Source of the DNA: Mastigamoeba balamuthi
Taxonomy: Eukaryota; Evosea; Mastigamoebida; Mastigamoebidae
Reading direction: 5' to 3'
DNA: 64,000 bases
Assembly: GCA_902651635.1 (NCBI GenBank)
Contig: CACRSC010000045.1
Coordinates: 62,001-126,000 of the forward strand
Positions 10,881 to 23,760 of this stretch are shown here, in pieces. A program made the translations under genes and the position numbers. The notes below the pieces were generated by a model that was not told where the DNA came from, made no database searches, and was given only the letters and a program-made list of their open reading frames with translations. How positions within the stretch are numbered: the stretch's first letter is position 1; every line of letters begins with the position of its first letter.

Positions 10881-11935
10881 AGGACGTTAAAGAATGTTCA
10901 AATTCTCGCTTGCACACAAGAAATCCAATGAAGTGACTTCCCTTGAAGTTATTGGCGAATAACTAATCATATTATGCAACGTAATTGTAGATGTAAAGCA
11001 CTCTTGAAAGTCACAATCAGTTTGAAGTAGACAAATGAAGCACTTGAAGAAGAGTTGTTATGAATACTTCAAATATCTTATAAATAACATTATGAAATGA
11101 AATGAATGATGGTTGGGTTCATTGCGTGGTCTACCCTTACCTGCAATGATGAAACTTGTTCCTCACAGGTATTGAGCACACCACAAGCCGTGAGTGCAGC
11201 AATGCACAATCCTGCACTGATGCCGTTTTATCTCATGCTGTTCAGAATCTGCCACTAGTTGTCGCCATGACCTCCACTGATAGGAGGAGACTCCACAGGG
11301 CTATCAACAGAAATCTCACCTGTTCATAGAAGTGCCGCATGCATCCATGCTCTCCGTCATGGAAGGCAAGCATCTATTCAGCCCCCAACGCCCCGTCATT
11401 AATTTGCTTCAAATTTGCCAGCACGTTTGCCACCCATTCAGATTTGAAACAGCACAACTGAAGGCTCAGTCATGCCGTGCAGTTGGTTTTCCGAGGAGTA
11501 ATTTCTCTGTTGTGCACAAAAAGTCCAAACATTCTAATTTATTCCCAGAGTGTGATGGCGAGTTGCCTGTGGCTGATTCCGTGACACCCCTTTGTATTCA
11601 CACTTCACTTTCTGGCCGAGCAGGTTTCGATTGTACCTTTTCTCAACGGCGTTCATCACATAAAATAAATCAATTATCTCTTCTTATGGCGGTCGAAGGA
11701 GAATCTATCTGCGATCGGCAAAGTGGATGATACCACCGTTGAGACAAACCAAATTTTCTGTTTGAAATGTGCGTTCCCAAATTTCATTTTTTCTGCAGAG
11801 TTATTCCGTTGGTAATATCATCTCTAACATAAATAGCAAGCTCTCAGAGAACCAGGCTCGAATGCCATCAGCTACACCCCGTCCGTCTCTGCTGGGTGAT
11901 TTCACATATCTATTTGTTCCCTGCCCGCTGACTCG
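10881..11935. other. Intergenic with relic of array 5' flanking sequence
   Basis: I see no intact gene. Bases 11210-11270 resemble 1785-1850, the start region of gene A, and 11385-11545 resemble 1085-1270. The two pieces are in the opposite order to gene A. This looks like a rearranged relic of a former array member or of its promoter. Confidence 0.55.
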
Positions 11936-14625
11936 ATGGCAGAGGCTCTGCTGATTGCCGGCTTGTGCTTGATGGTTGCCACACAAGCCCAGATAACCCC
12001 TCAAGTTGGGGCACTCTGCGACTTGTACCGCGCGATGTCACTGGGAAAGATGAAGCAGTCCCCATGGGATGACCCCTGCTCGTGGTCATCGCCGTGCCAG
12101 AAGCCCCTTGCGGGAGTAACCTGCTCGAATGGCCATATTGTATACATGTGCGCCTACGACTAACGGTAAAAACTAAGCGAACCGCAGAGCCCTGTCACAA
12201 ATGGGCCTAAAGGGGTCTATCCCGAACTCTATCGGCAGCCTCGGAAGCCTTCAGAGATTGTGCGTTACTCAATACTTTCTGATTTCTGATAATTATCAGG
12301 TACCTTCGCCTCAACGAGCTCTCCGGAACCATACCAGACTCCATAGGCAATTTGAAGTCAGCCGAAAATATGTAGGGCAACATCACATGATCTTCAAATT
12401 CCTATTGTGCTAAGCCGCCTTTAGTGAGATCGACCATAATATGTTCAGTGGAACGATCCCGAACACCATCGTTAGGCTCTCTCTTATGAGTTTGTGAGTA
12501 GTATTGCACAGCACAATTTTGATACTAACACATACAAGTCTTGTCAACGACAATTTGCTCAGTGGCACAATTCCATCTGCATTCAGAGTGTCATTCATAA
12601 CGTACGAGAAACGAAAAATCAACATCACTCAGCTATTGCTCTCTATCGTTCAGGAACTTCGCCAACAATAAGCTCAGTGGCCGGGTTCCCAGTGGATTCT
12701 GCAGTGTACCCGAGACTGAAGCGTGTCGTGGCAATTCCGAGATGTGCATGAGCACGCTGGACTGCATAAACGAGAGAGTTAAAGAAAGATACAGCTTCTG
12801 CAACAGAGGATGCTGCGATGTTGAACTCCCAATATCGGCCACAGGATGGGGCACGTGTTCCAGCAGTGGTACGATCCTCGACGGCAAGACGTGCTCGTAC
12901 GAATGTAAGATGGGCCACAAAGCCATTCCAGGAACGTGCCACAACGGATCGTGGACATGGACCGTCGAACCCCAGTGTCTCGAAAACGGGTGTCCACTAC
13001 AACTCCCCGCGGGTGCAGGTTATGGTAACTGCTCGAGCATTACAGAAGGAAGCACCACTTGCCAACTCACCTGTCCTGTTGGCTCGAGAGCCATCCCTGG
13101 GACCTGTCGCACTGGCAACTGGGTTCCCGCCATGCCCACCTGCTCTTCCAGTCCGTGCCCGTTCTCTCTGCCGCCTGACGCCAGCTCGTGGGGAACCTGC
13201 AGCCAATCAGTCAAGAGCGGCGTGACCTGCAACGTCACCTGCTTGCCCGGCTTCACTCCCGTCCCTGGGTCGTGTCTGGGCGGATCGTGGTCGGCCTCGT
13301 CCCCGTCCTGCTCGCCAAATCCTTGCTCCGTCTCGGAGCCCAGCCCTGAGACCGGGACGTCTGGGACGTGTGGCAAGACCGTTCCCAGCGGCCGCGGCTG
13401 TGAGTTTGCGTGCAAAGGCGGCTACACGTCTGTCCCTGGCTCGTGTGTTGCCGGCTCCTGGACGACGCTTCCGCAGTGCGCTCCAAGCCCCTGCCGCATG
13501 ACTTCGCTCCCATCTGCCGCCGTCGACTGGGGGACGTGCAACAGAACAGTCCGGAGTGGCGACACGTGCACTGTGTCGTGCGTGGAGAACTACGCCCCTC
13601 GGCGTGGACAGTGTCGCACTGGCATGTGGGACCCTGCACCCGCGTGCTCTCTCGTCGTGTGTTCTACACTGTGGCTCCCGGACACAGCTTCTGGGTGGGG
13701 AACTTGCCCCAGCAGCAGCAGTCCCACTGGGTTGTCGTGTTCGTTCGCCTGCATTAGAGGCCACACGGCCACAACTGGGAGGTGTCTTAATTCTACATGG
13801 ATGCCAGCTCCTGCCTGTATGCCAAATTCATGTACAATGGATCTACCAGAAACGGCGAGTGGATGGGGCACGTGTTCGCACAGTGTTTCCAGTGGGACTC
13901 GCTGCTCTCTCGATTGTCATGCTGGTGAATTACCTACTGTCGGGATGTGCACTGCTGGCTCGTGGACACCTCCGCCGTTGTGCTCTGCTGTTTCCGCATC
14001 CAGCAGCATCAGTAGCAGCGATAGTGGTTCCATTGTCCCTGGTGGCGACTGTGTCCTCGAACTGCCGGGAACAGCATCGGGGTGGGGCACGTGTACACGC
14101 AGAGTGTCGAGTGGTGTATCGTGCGCCCTCACATGTCTTCCGGGCCATTCCCCTGTCTCTGGGGCGTGCGCTTCTGGATCGTGGGCCACTAAGCCTTCTT
14201 GTGTGACGACTTCCAACTGTTGCTCGCTGGCCTTATCAAGCGGAGCGTCTGGGTGGGGCACATGTTCCCACAACGTATCCAGTGGAACATCGTGTTCACT
14301 CTCGTGTATGCCAGGCCATTCTCCTGTCTCCGGGCTGTGCGTTTCTGGATCATGGGCCGTAATTCCATCCTGCATGAAGGTCAACGACTGCGGTTTTCTG
14401 GCACTGCCAGACGGAGCATCTGGTTGGGGCACTTGTAACAGTACAGTTTCGAGTGGCACAAACTGTTCACTCGGATGTACTGACGGACATGTACCTGTTG
14501 TCGGATCATGTGCAGATGGCAAGTGGGCGAAATTCCCGGCCTGCTCGGTGTCCTCTGACAGTGACGTGACGTATGTCATGAGTATGAGTGTCGCATTTGC
14601 ATTTGCTCTTGTTGGTTTCCTGTGA
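11936..14625 (+). CDS. Surface-protein gene C: LRR plus ten sushi-like modules
   Basis: Predicted secreted, anchored protein. The signal peptide is MAEALLIAGLCLMVATQAQ, and the cap motif is ALCDLYRAMSLGKMKQSP. Exon 1 is 11936-12147, exon 2 12188-12259, exon 3 from 12300, and LRR exons follow near 12422, 12540 and 12652. Each LRR exon carries one repeat such as LKGSIPNSIGSLGSLQRL, LSGTIPDSIGNL or FSGTIPNTIVRLSLMSL. The final exon continues to 14625 with ten modules of the GWGTC type and ends VAFAFALVGFL, a GPI-like tail. Bases about 13069-14330 are nearly identical to gene D 16496-17757 in patches. Intact frame, TGA stop. The modules resemble CCP/sushi but have six cysteines rather than four, so a new fold variant is possible. 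Confidence 0.82.
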
Positions 14626-15364
14626 TCCTCTGATAGAATGTTGTGCGATATTGGAAGGAGGATTGATTGTGCTCCTCACACTAACGGGCCCAATAACCCA
14701 TCATCAGCATGAGCACAAATTGCAAATAGACTTCATTTGCTCATGAGATCTCCAATAACAAGTAATCGACTTTAGCGTGTGTCTGGTGCCACTCCGTCAC
14801 TGCGAGAATGTGTATCACTTCGTGGCAGCCAGATTACAATTGCCGTTGTGCAGCGTGACCGTGACACAGGCAGATTCCCTCCACCAACAAGGGCGCAGAA
14901 GAGCTGGTTTTCCTGTGTATTTCAAAAAAATCATGGGTACGCTCAGAAAGCGCCGTACTTTTAACTGAACGAACGATTCAATAGTCACAAACGTTTTTTT
15001 CTTTTTCTGAGGTATCTCGATAACCGTCTAAAATGATACGAAATCTTGCTGCATTTCGTCTCACAGGAAAAACGAAACCCCTCCCGTAATCAATCGAGAT
15101 TCGGCTCCTGAATCCAAACTGCAGGATGGTAGAATCCTGTGATAGCTGGAGTGGGCAGAACACCTCGCGGCACACTATTCTACTCACGATCTGTTTTTAC
15201 AGTGTCGTTGTACAACGTCTCGATTTGTTGCCCCAAATTTCAGTTTGAGTGCGTTAACCGCTTCACAACATAAAACACAAGAAACATGAAGGTGCAGACC
15301 TCTTCTCTACCAGCTCTACTATCTGGTTGCGCATAGCCATATTGCTTCCATATGCTCACTCGCG
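14626..15364. other. Intergenic, gene C to gene D
   Basis: About 740 AT-richer bases. I see no gene or repeat that I can name. The first exon of gene D may start in the last 100 bases, because its frame is open upstream without an ATG. Confidence 0.4.
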
Positions 15365-18300
15365 GTGGCAGGGATTCTGTTGGCAGTACTGTCGACGAGG
15401 GCAGTAGCCGAGTCCCAGATGGCACTGCAAGTCGGCACTCTCTGCGACTTGTACAACGTTATGTCTCTGGGGGAAATGCAGCAGTCCCCGTGGGAGGACC
15501 CCTGCTCCTGGGCATCGCCGTGTCAGAAACGCCTCGAGGGAATCAAGTGTAAAGATGGGCTGGTCTTCAGTGTGTTCGTTCAATTCAATAATTCTACTTC
15601 GTACTTAAGGTGCACAACAGCATGCTGACCGGTAGGGGCTTGAAGGGGTCCATCCCGAATTCCATCGGAAATCTCGACAGCCTCGATAGCTTGTACAAGA
15701 ATGAGAAACGCCATTCCAAAAACTAACATACGTTTGTCACAAGAATTCTCAGCAACAATCAACTTTCTGGAACCATACCAGACTCTATCGAATATATGAA
15801 GTCGGCCAAAATGATGTACGGTATTTTGGTGACCCAGTGCGTTCTAACTCTCTTTTCAAAGATATCTCAAAGACAACTTCTTAAGTGGAACCATTCCCAA
15901 AACGATCGCAAATCTTAACCTCCAGTACATGTATATATACTCCTGAGTGATAACCTGATCAATCTAACTCTTTTGGCAGTTTTCTTGATCACAATCAGCT
16001 CAGTGGCACAATTCCATCGGCTATCGGGGTGAAAAAGATAGCGTACGCAACAGGACGGCGCCATCCAACATTAATATTCTTCCTTATCGTGCAGAAGTAT
16101 GATCAATAACCAACTGAGCGGTCGCATTCCCCGTGGACTGTGCAGGACACCTGGCTTATCCCTTCAAGTGTGCGTCGGAAATCCAGAGCTGTGTTCAGAT
16201 GACCCTCAATGTGGAACAAACGAATGCCAAAGAGGCTGTTGTGATGTCTCACTACCGAGAACGGCCTCGGGGTGGGGAACATGTTCCAGCAGCGGTACCA
16301 TCCTAAACGGCAAGACGTGTGCCCTGGCCTGTAAGAACGGTCTCAAGACTATCGAGGGTAAATGCCATAACGGGTCCTGGGCCTCGTCCATCAAACCTGA
16401 TTGTGTGGGATATGTGTGTCCGCTCCAAGTACCTGCGAATGCTGGATACGGTGACTGTTCAAGCGCCACTGCAGACGGAGTCACCTGTGCACTCTCATGT
16501 CCTGTTGGCTCGAGAGCCATCCCTGGGACCTGTCGCACTGGCAACTGGGTTCCCGCCATGCCCACCTGCTCTTCCAGTCCGTGCCCGTTCTCTCTGCCGC
16601 CTGACGCCAGCTCGTGGGGAACCTGCAGCCAATCAGTCAAGAGCGGTGTGACCTGCAACGTCACCTGCTTGCCCGGCTTCACTCCCGTCCCTGGGTCGTG
16701 TCTGGGCGGATCGTGGTCGGCCTCGTCCCCGTCCTGCTCGCCAAATCCTTGCTCCGTCTCGGAGCCCAGCCCTGAGTCCGGGAAGTCGGGGACATGTGGC
16801 AAGATCGTTCCCAGCGGCAGCGGCTGTGAGTTTGCGTGCAAAGGCGGCTACACGTCTGTCCCTGGCTCGTGTGTTGCCGGCTCCTGGACGATGCTTCCGC
16901 AGTGCGCTCCAAGCCCCTGCCACATGACTTCGCTCCCATCTGCCGCCGTCGACTGGGGGACGTGCAACAGAACAGTCCGGAGTGGCGACACGTGCACTGT
17001 GTCGTGCGTGGAGAACTACGCCCCTCGGCGTGGACAGTGTCGCACTGGCGTGTGGGACCCTGCACCCGTGTGCTCTCTCGTCGCGTGTCCTACACTGTGG
17101 CTCCCGGACACAGCTTCTGGGTGGGGAACGTGCACCAGCAGCAGCAGTCCCACGGGGTTGTCGTGCTCGTTCTCTTGCATTCGGGGCCACACACCCGCAG
17201 AGGGGAGGTGTCTCAACTTCACGTGGCAGCCAGCTCCTGCCTGTATGCCAGACCCCTGCACGATGGATCTGCCACCAACGGCGCGTGGATGGGGAACGTG
17301 TTCGCACAGCGTTGCCAGTGGGACTCGCTGCTCTCTCGATTGCCATACTGGTGAATTACCTACTATCGGGATGTGCACTGCTGGCTCGTGGACACCTCCG
17401 CCGTTGTGCTCTGCTGTTTCCGCATTCAGCAGCATCAGTAGTGGCGATAGTGGTTCCATTGCCCCTGATGGCGACTGTACCCTCGAACTGCCGGGAACAG
17501 CATCGGGGTGGGGCACGTGTACGCGCAGAGTGTCGAGTGGTGTATCGTGCGCCCTCACATGTCTTCCGGGCCATTCCCCTGTCTCTGGGGCGTGCATTTC
17601 TGGATCGTGGGCCACTCAGCCTTCTTGTGTGAAGTCCCCCAGCTGTTGCTCGCTGACATTACCAAGTGAAGCGTCTGGGTGGGGCACATGTTCCCACAAC
17701 GTATCCAGTGGAACATCGTGTTCACTCTCGTGTATGCCAGGATATTTCCCTGTCCTCGGGTTATGTGAATCTGGATCGTGGGCCACCCAGCCATTGTGTG
17801 TGAAGGCCACAAAGTGGTGTTCGCTGACACTACTCCCGAGTGGAGCATCGGGATGGGGCTCGTGTTTGCACAACATGTCCAGCGGCACGTCGTGCCTTCT
17901 ATCGTGTCTGTCTGGCTATTCCCCTGTTTCGGGCTCTTGTGTGTCAGGGAAATGGTCCACGAAACCGTCGTGCGAGAAATCGATGAAGTGGTGCTCACTG
18001 GTCTTGCCGAGTGGAGCGTCTGGATGGGGCACGTGTTCGCTCAACGTGTCCAGCGGAACATCATGCTCGCTCTCGTGCATTTCAGGTTATTCTCCGGTCT
18101 CCGGTTTGTGCGTTTCTGGATCGTGGTCTTCAATTCCGTCATGTGTGAAGTCCCCTGAATGCTTGCTAGAATTGCCAAGTGGAGCGTCTGGATGGGGCAC
18201 CTGTTCACAAACAGTTCCCAGTGGCACACCGTGCACACTCTCGTGCCTGTCTGGTTATTCTTCTGTCTCAGGGTTATGTGAGTCTGGATCATGGTCCGCA

Positions 18301-18570
18301 CTGCCATCTTGCAGAAAGGTCAACGAATGGTGTGTTCTGGTGCTGCCAAGTGGAGCATCTGGTTGGGGCACGTGCAACAGTACTGTTGCGAGTGGAACAA
18401 ACTGTACTTTTCAGTGTAGTGATGGTCATGTTCCAGTTGTTGGATCATGTGTTGGTACAGGCAGATGGGTGGCAGATCCTGCGTGCTTAGAGTCCTCCGC
18501 CTCAGTTCCATTTCCATGGGAAGTGATGATTGTTGTTCTTGCATTTTCCCTTGCAAGAATTTCGGGGTAA
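15365..18570 (+). CDS. Surface-protein gene D: LRR plus thirteen sushi-like modules
   Basis: Largest member of the array. The frame starts at a hydrophobic stretch AGILLAVLSTRAVAESQ, which is a likely signal peptide, and continues with the cap motif TLCDLYNVMSLGEMQQSP. No in-frame ATG is seen, so the true start is probably in a short upstream exon. An ATG at 15352 lies in another frame. LRR exons begin near 15610, 15747, 15862, 15980 and 16095 with LKGSIPNSIGNL, LSGTIPDSIEYM, LSGTIPKTIANL, LSGTIPSAIG and LSGRIPRGLC. Thirteen six-cysteine modules follow, the last several very alike (LPSGASGWGTC). The tail MIVVLAFSLARISG is hydrophobic. The middle modules (16496-17757) match gene C nearly exactly in patches, which points to gene conversion. 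Confidence 0.8.
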
Positions 18571-19470
18571 TGTGCTCAGTGGAGTAGCCTTGAAGTGGCA
18601 ACAGCTCTCAGGTCAATTCTCGTGAGCACTTCTTGCAAATATATCCCATTCTTTCAAAACAATACAAGGAGATGTTGGTTTGCATGATAGCCCCGTTACT
18701 AACCTTCTTTTATGATGGCGGGTTTCCATCTGCATCCTGGACTATCTGTAAGGCCGTTGGCAGACAATTCGAACTTTTAGTGTTTGACCGCGGTCCACCT
18801 TAACTTTCATGCTCCCTGTTATAAAGGATGTGAAGATCTGTCGCAGGTCAGAGCGATTTGGGTTTGATCAATTCGCCGATTTCGGTGGATCCGCCGGAAT
18901 CGCGAAACCACCGTGGATCCGCGAGTTTAAGTGAAATCACGGTTGTGTGTGATTTTCCCTCTTTTCGGATACGTATAACTGGCCTGACAAGACCGCAAAA
19001 CAGGAATCAATATGCGTGACGCATGATGGTGTTAGCCCTTCTAGACCACGGGGTTAAGAGGTTTAGGGAGATGTCTGCTGCTGCACGCAAGGCCTCAAAA
19101 GTTGAGGGAATTCCCGCGGATTTTATGACTCGCGAAATCACTTGTTTTCGCAAAATCACTGTGGATCCACCGAAATCGCTGAATCGATCCAACCCTAATG
19201 GGTAACTCCACCACGGTGTTACAAGAAGTGGATATGCTTTTTCGGATTCAGGTGCAGAGCTGTCCGACCATTACGAGCAACAGTATCCTGAAGGATACAC
19301 CTGTTCAGATACTTGCTCAGGCAGATATCCTTGGCATTTCATTTTGAACTTTCTGAATCGTGAGTCTAACTGCCGGCCTGTTGTGAAATCGTGTCATGAT
19401 GCAGTCTGATCTTCGGCGCGTAGCACTCGGTCACTACGCGCACTAACCTTGCCTTCACCACTGATGATGA
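18571..19470. other. Intergenic, gene D to gene E, with an inverted-repeat element
   Basis: About 900 bases without a gene. The central part (18855-19198) is bounded by inverted repeats and is listed separately. The remainder shows nothing I can name. Confidence 0.5.
18855..19198. mobile_element. MITE-like element with terminal inverted repeats
   Basis: The left end, about 18857-18893, reads as an inverted copy of the right end, about 19158-19198. Both contain GATTTCGGTGGATCC in opposite orientations, with a further related stretch inwards around ATCGCGAAA. The unit is about 345 bases and has no coding capacity, as expected of a non-autonomous DNA transposon. I could not settle a target-site duplication. 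A plain palindromic repeat is the alternative. Confidence 0.55.
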
Positions 19471-21441
19471 CCGGCAGGCCTCCTGCTTGCTTCAGGTTTC
19501 TGGTTGATCGCGGAGGCCCAGCGGAGCCCGGGCGTCGTGATCTGCGACTTGTTCCATGGCCTGCATCTCTCGGGCACGTGGGAGAATCCCTGTTCCTGGG
19601 ATTCCCCTTGCCAGAAGACGCTCGCGGGAGTGACATGTGCAAATGGAAACGTCCAAGTCATGTGCGGATCTCACAGGCAGGAAATTGAACCCTGATGTAA
19701 ATCCTCGGCAGAGAGTTGGTCAATCGCAACCTGACGGGGACCATCCCGAACAGCATCGGAGATCTGTCCAGCCTCGCGTCTTTGTGCCGATCGAGAATTC
19801 CCTCACCGCAACGTCTCACAGTCGGCATCACAGGACCCTGCAAGGAAACAAGATCAGCGGCACCATACCCGATTCGATCGGCAATCTGTCTAAGGCCTAC
19901 AACATGTAAGCTCTCGGCTCTGTTGTTGACATGGCTAACAGCCGTCATCAAGCGATATTTCCTCCAATCGCCTCAGTGGAACTATTCCGAACAGCATTGA
20001 GCAGATCGGCCCTCACCTGCGGACCTTGTGATCTCCCTGTCTTGTCTCCAGCAGACTCACGGATATGGCAGTTTGGTCAGCAACAATTTGCTCACTGGAA
20101 CAATTCCTCCTGGATTCCGTACCCAATTCATTGCGTACGACTCCTGTTCCCCGAATACTGCTAAGCAGGGCTGTTGGATTGTGCAGGTACTTCAATAACA
20201 ATCGGTTGAGCGGAAGGCTGCCCTTCGGATTCTGCACGGGAACTCCCGAACCCATTGCATGCCAAGGCAATGAGGAGTTGTGCATGAGCAAGCCCGAGTG
20301 CACCGATCCGAGATTGGCAGAGAGAAACAGCTACTGCAAGAGAGGATGCTGCGACGTCTCCCTTCCGAGATCCGCATCTGGCTGGGGAACGTGCCCCAGC
20401 AGCGGAGCCATACTCGATGGCAGGTCATGCTCGTACAGCTGCAAGGAGGGCTACACGGCCTCCCTGGGCACGTGCCGCAATGGATCCTGGAACGCGTCTG
20501 TCAAGCCAGACTGTGTTGAGTTTGGCTGTTCGCTCCAGCTTCCGGCCAATGCCTCGCAGGGGAACTGCTCGAACCCCACTGCTGGAAGTGCCATGTGCAT
20601 GCTCGAATGCCCAGCTGGAACAGATGCTGTTCCCAGCACCTGCCGTTTCGGTACCTGGTATCCTGATACGCCCCGTTGCTCTCGTCAATGCTCGCTCAGT
20701 CTGTGGAGTGGGGCCAGCGGGTGGGGAACGTGCAACAAATCCACCAAGAGCGGGGTGACCTGCAACGTGACCTGCACCTCTGGTTACACTCCAGTCCCGG
20801 GAACGTGTCGGGATGGATCGTGGAAGTCGCAAGAACCGTACTGCTCGCCCCACCCTTGCTGGGCCTCCAAGCCTAGCCCCGATGTCGGGTCGTTGGGGGC
20901 GTGCGAAGGTAGCACTCCAAGCGGCAGCTTCTGTCTGTTGGGCTGCAACGTTGGATACACACCTCGTCCTGGATCGTGCGTGGCTGGATCGTGGACGGAG
21001 CCTCCCAGGTGTATCCCAGACCCCTGCACCCTATCGGAAGTCCCTCGGTTTGCCACTGGCTGGGGCACATGTAGCATTTCCATCCCAAGTGGCAGCTCCT
21101 GTCAGTTGAAATGTCCAGAGAACCGAATCCCGCAGCCGGGGCAGTGCTATCCTGGCTCGTGGAAGCCTGCGCCATCGTGCTTGCCTGCAGTCTGCGACCT
21201 GAACCTGCCGAGCACCGCAAAGGGTTGGGGGACGTGCACTAACAGCAGCCCCAGCGGATCTACGTGCTCGCTCTCGTGTCTTGCGAACCACTCATCCATT
21301 TCGGGGTTGTGTGTCAACACGACGTGGCAGCCAGCGCCCACCTGCACCCCGAACTCGTGCATTCAGGTGTTTCCATCAGTGTGGGGCGCTGTTTCTGTGA
21401 GTGCAGCTCTCGTTCTCGTCCAAGTCTGCTCTGCGTGGTAG
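19471..21441 (+). CDS. Surface-protein gene E: LRR plus six sushi-like modules
   Basis: Predicted surface protein of the same family. The open frame begins with hydrophobic GLLLASGFWLIAEAQ, but I find no ATG in frame, so the start lies upstream or in another exon. The cap motif VICDLFHGLHLSGTWENP follows. LRR exons lie near 19695, 19816, 19959, 20072 and 20187, with LTGTIPNSIGDLSSLASL, ISGTIPDSIGNLSKAYNM, LSGTIPNSIEQIG and LSGRLPFGFC. The last exon has six complete modules and a shortened seventh that runs straight into the hydrophobic tail VSVSAALVLVQVCSAW. It is the last gene of the array and converges on the CHD1-like gene. Confidence 0.78.
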
Positions 21442-21959
21442 ATAAGAGCACAGTGAGTAAGACCCCAAGCACTCAGTCATACTCTCTGAAGCACCGCGGT
21501 AAATAAACTACGTGTTTGGGCTTCAGTCACCAAATTCCTTAATGCTTGTCTTATGATGATTAGCTAGCTTGGATACAAGCAAGCTGAAGAGATTCAAAGG
21601 TCGAATTCTGAAATCACTTGCATGTTTAGTCAACCCTGTCATTTTTCAAATTGGTCGTATGTCGGATGGCCAAGCGTCTTTTTGGGCTGATCCGAATGAT
21701 GTCGTCCGTGTGCTCTGCGCTGTGTGAGCATCCCCACTTCTCACAGCCACAAAGACCCGGTGGACGCATCGCGATTGTGTGCTGGTTGCAGGACTGGCGC
21801 TGGTGGCAGTATAAACGCCTGCAGACTTCTAGCACCCAAATGTGAGACAACACTTCACAAGCAAGAGTACAGGGATCGCCTATTTTGATCGTGTGCAATT
21901 CCGGCACCGGGATGGCTAACAAAGGAGCTTGTTTGTTTTTGTTCTTTTCTGTTTAAAAA
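21442..21959. other. Convergent intergenic region
   Basis: About 520 bases between two converging genes. No gene, RNA or repeat recognised. Confidence 0.4.
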
Positions 21960-23728
21960 CTAATGGCGGCTCTTATGTGACGGCGCGTCTGAAACTTCGA
22001 TCTTGTCCCCCCGTTTTATCCGCTGGTACATGTCCTTCAGCGCCGGCCCAGTGCGGTTCGTCACGCTCGCGACATACGTCCACAGTTGCCTATCGTGCCG
22101 CCCCCTCGTTCGTGAGCAATCGCCGGTGGGAAAGAAGAGGAAGGAGAGTGGAGAGAGTGAGACGCACTGTGTGATCGGTCCATCCGACCCTGCTGTGCAC
22201 TTGTCTATCTGGGCTCCGACAGCCTGCAGGTACTGGTGGTGTTGGGGAGGGCAGCAGTGTGTCAGGCCTCGAGCGGACCGATACCCGGTAATGGGAGAGG
22301 GGAGCGTTGCCTTGGTGGACTTCTTGATGAGGAAGTCGTGGCGGTCCGAGCCCTTGAGCTTGAAGAACGCGAGCTTCTTGAGCTCCGTGCCGACGTTCTT
22401 GAGCCGCTCCTCGCACGCCGCCTTGGCCTCCTTGCCCAGCGACACGGGCTCCTCGGCGTCCGCCCGCACCCTGATGAACATGTTCCACGCGATGTCCGCC
22501 GGCGACACGCCTTCGGCCGCCTCGCCCTTGCCGCCCGCACCCGCAGCGTCGGAGTCGTCGATCTCGCCCTCCTCGACCTCCTGCTGCTGCTGAGCCTGCG
22601 GTTGCGGTTGTGGCTGCGGCTGCTCCTTTGCTCGCTTCGACGACGACGAGCGCGCGGACGAGCGCGACGACTCGCGGTCACGGCGCGAGCGCGCAGACGA
22701 CGGCTGCCGCTCGTGGCCGCTGCGCCGCGACGACGACGCGTCGGGCGAGCGCGAGCGCTGCGACGACTCCTCGGGCTCGCTGTCGTCCTCGGGCTCCGGG
22801 GGCTCGGGGCCCTCGTCGCCGTCGTCGCGGTAGTCCTCGTCGCCGTCGTCGCCGTCGTTGTCCGCGCCCTTCCTCGACGACGCGGCCGCGGCCTTCTTGC
22901 TGCGACGCCTCTCGCGCTCGCGCTCGCGCTTGCGGCGGACCTTGTCGGGGACGTCCTTGTCCCTGTCGGCCTCTGCCTGAGCGCCCTTGCGCGCGGCCTC
23001 GCGCAGGGCCTTGAGCAGGGCCTCTGCGCGGCGCAGCAGGTGCGCGCCCTTGACCTCGGGCGAGTTGGCGAGCTTCTGGGCGATGCCGATCTCGTCGTCC
23101 TGGAGGATGGCATCCCAGGCGCCCAGGCCGTGCCGGTGCAGCGCGTAGAGCAGCAGCGAGTCCTCCTTGACGCCCCACTTGGTCCCCGGCCACTGCGGCG
23201 GCTTCACGACGGCCGTCGTCCGGTACGCCCGCCAGTCGCCCCCGCACGCGCGCAGCTGCTCCGCGACGATCGACGCGTCCTCGAGCCGCAGCACAATCTC
23301 GCGCGCGTTGATCTCGACGCCGTGCACGCGCACCTGCACGGGCGCGCCGCGCTTGGCCGCCCCGGGCGCCTCGGCGTCGGCCGCCTCGACCGCCTTGCTG
23401 CAGGCCGCCAGGATCTCGTCCGCCAGCGACTGCAGCTTGGCGCGGGGCACGCGGCTCAGCACCGTCCGCGTCGCCGCGACGATGTCGTCCATGCGGTCCA
23501 GCGTCCCGTAGCGCCGCATGCCGCGCGCGATGGCGCGGACCTCGCGCTCGTCGGGCTCGAACTGCGAGGCCGCCCGTCGGCGCTTCTTGGGCTTCTCCGA
23601 GTCGCCGCCCGAGTCGGCGTCGGGGTCCGCGTCCTCGTCGTCGTCGTCGTCGTCGTCGCCGCCCCTGCGCCTGCGCTTCTTGCCCTTCTTGCGCCCGCCG
23701 CCCTCGCTGTCGTCGGCGTCGGCGTCCT

Positions 23729-23760
<32 letters not shown>

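Noticed and set aside
13207-13764. Minus-strand frames opposite genes C and D (Arg/Pro-rich)
   Set aside because: These are shadows of the cysteine-module exons. They are mirrored in both genes because the sense sequence is duplicated.
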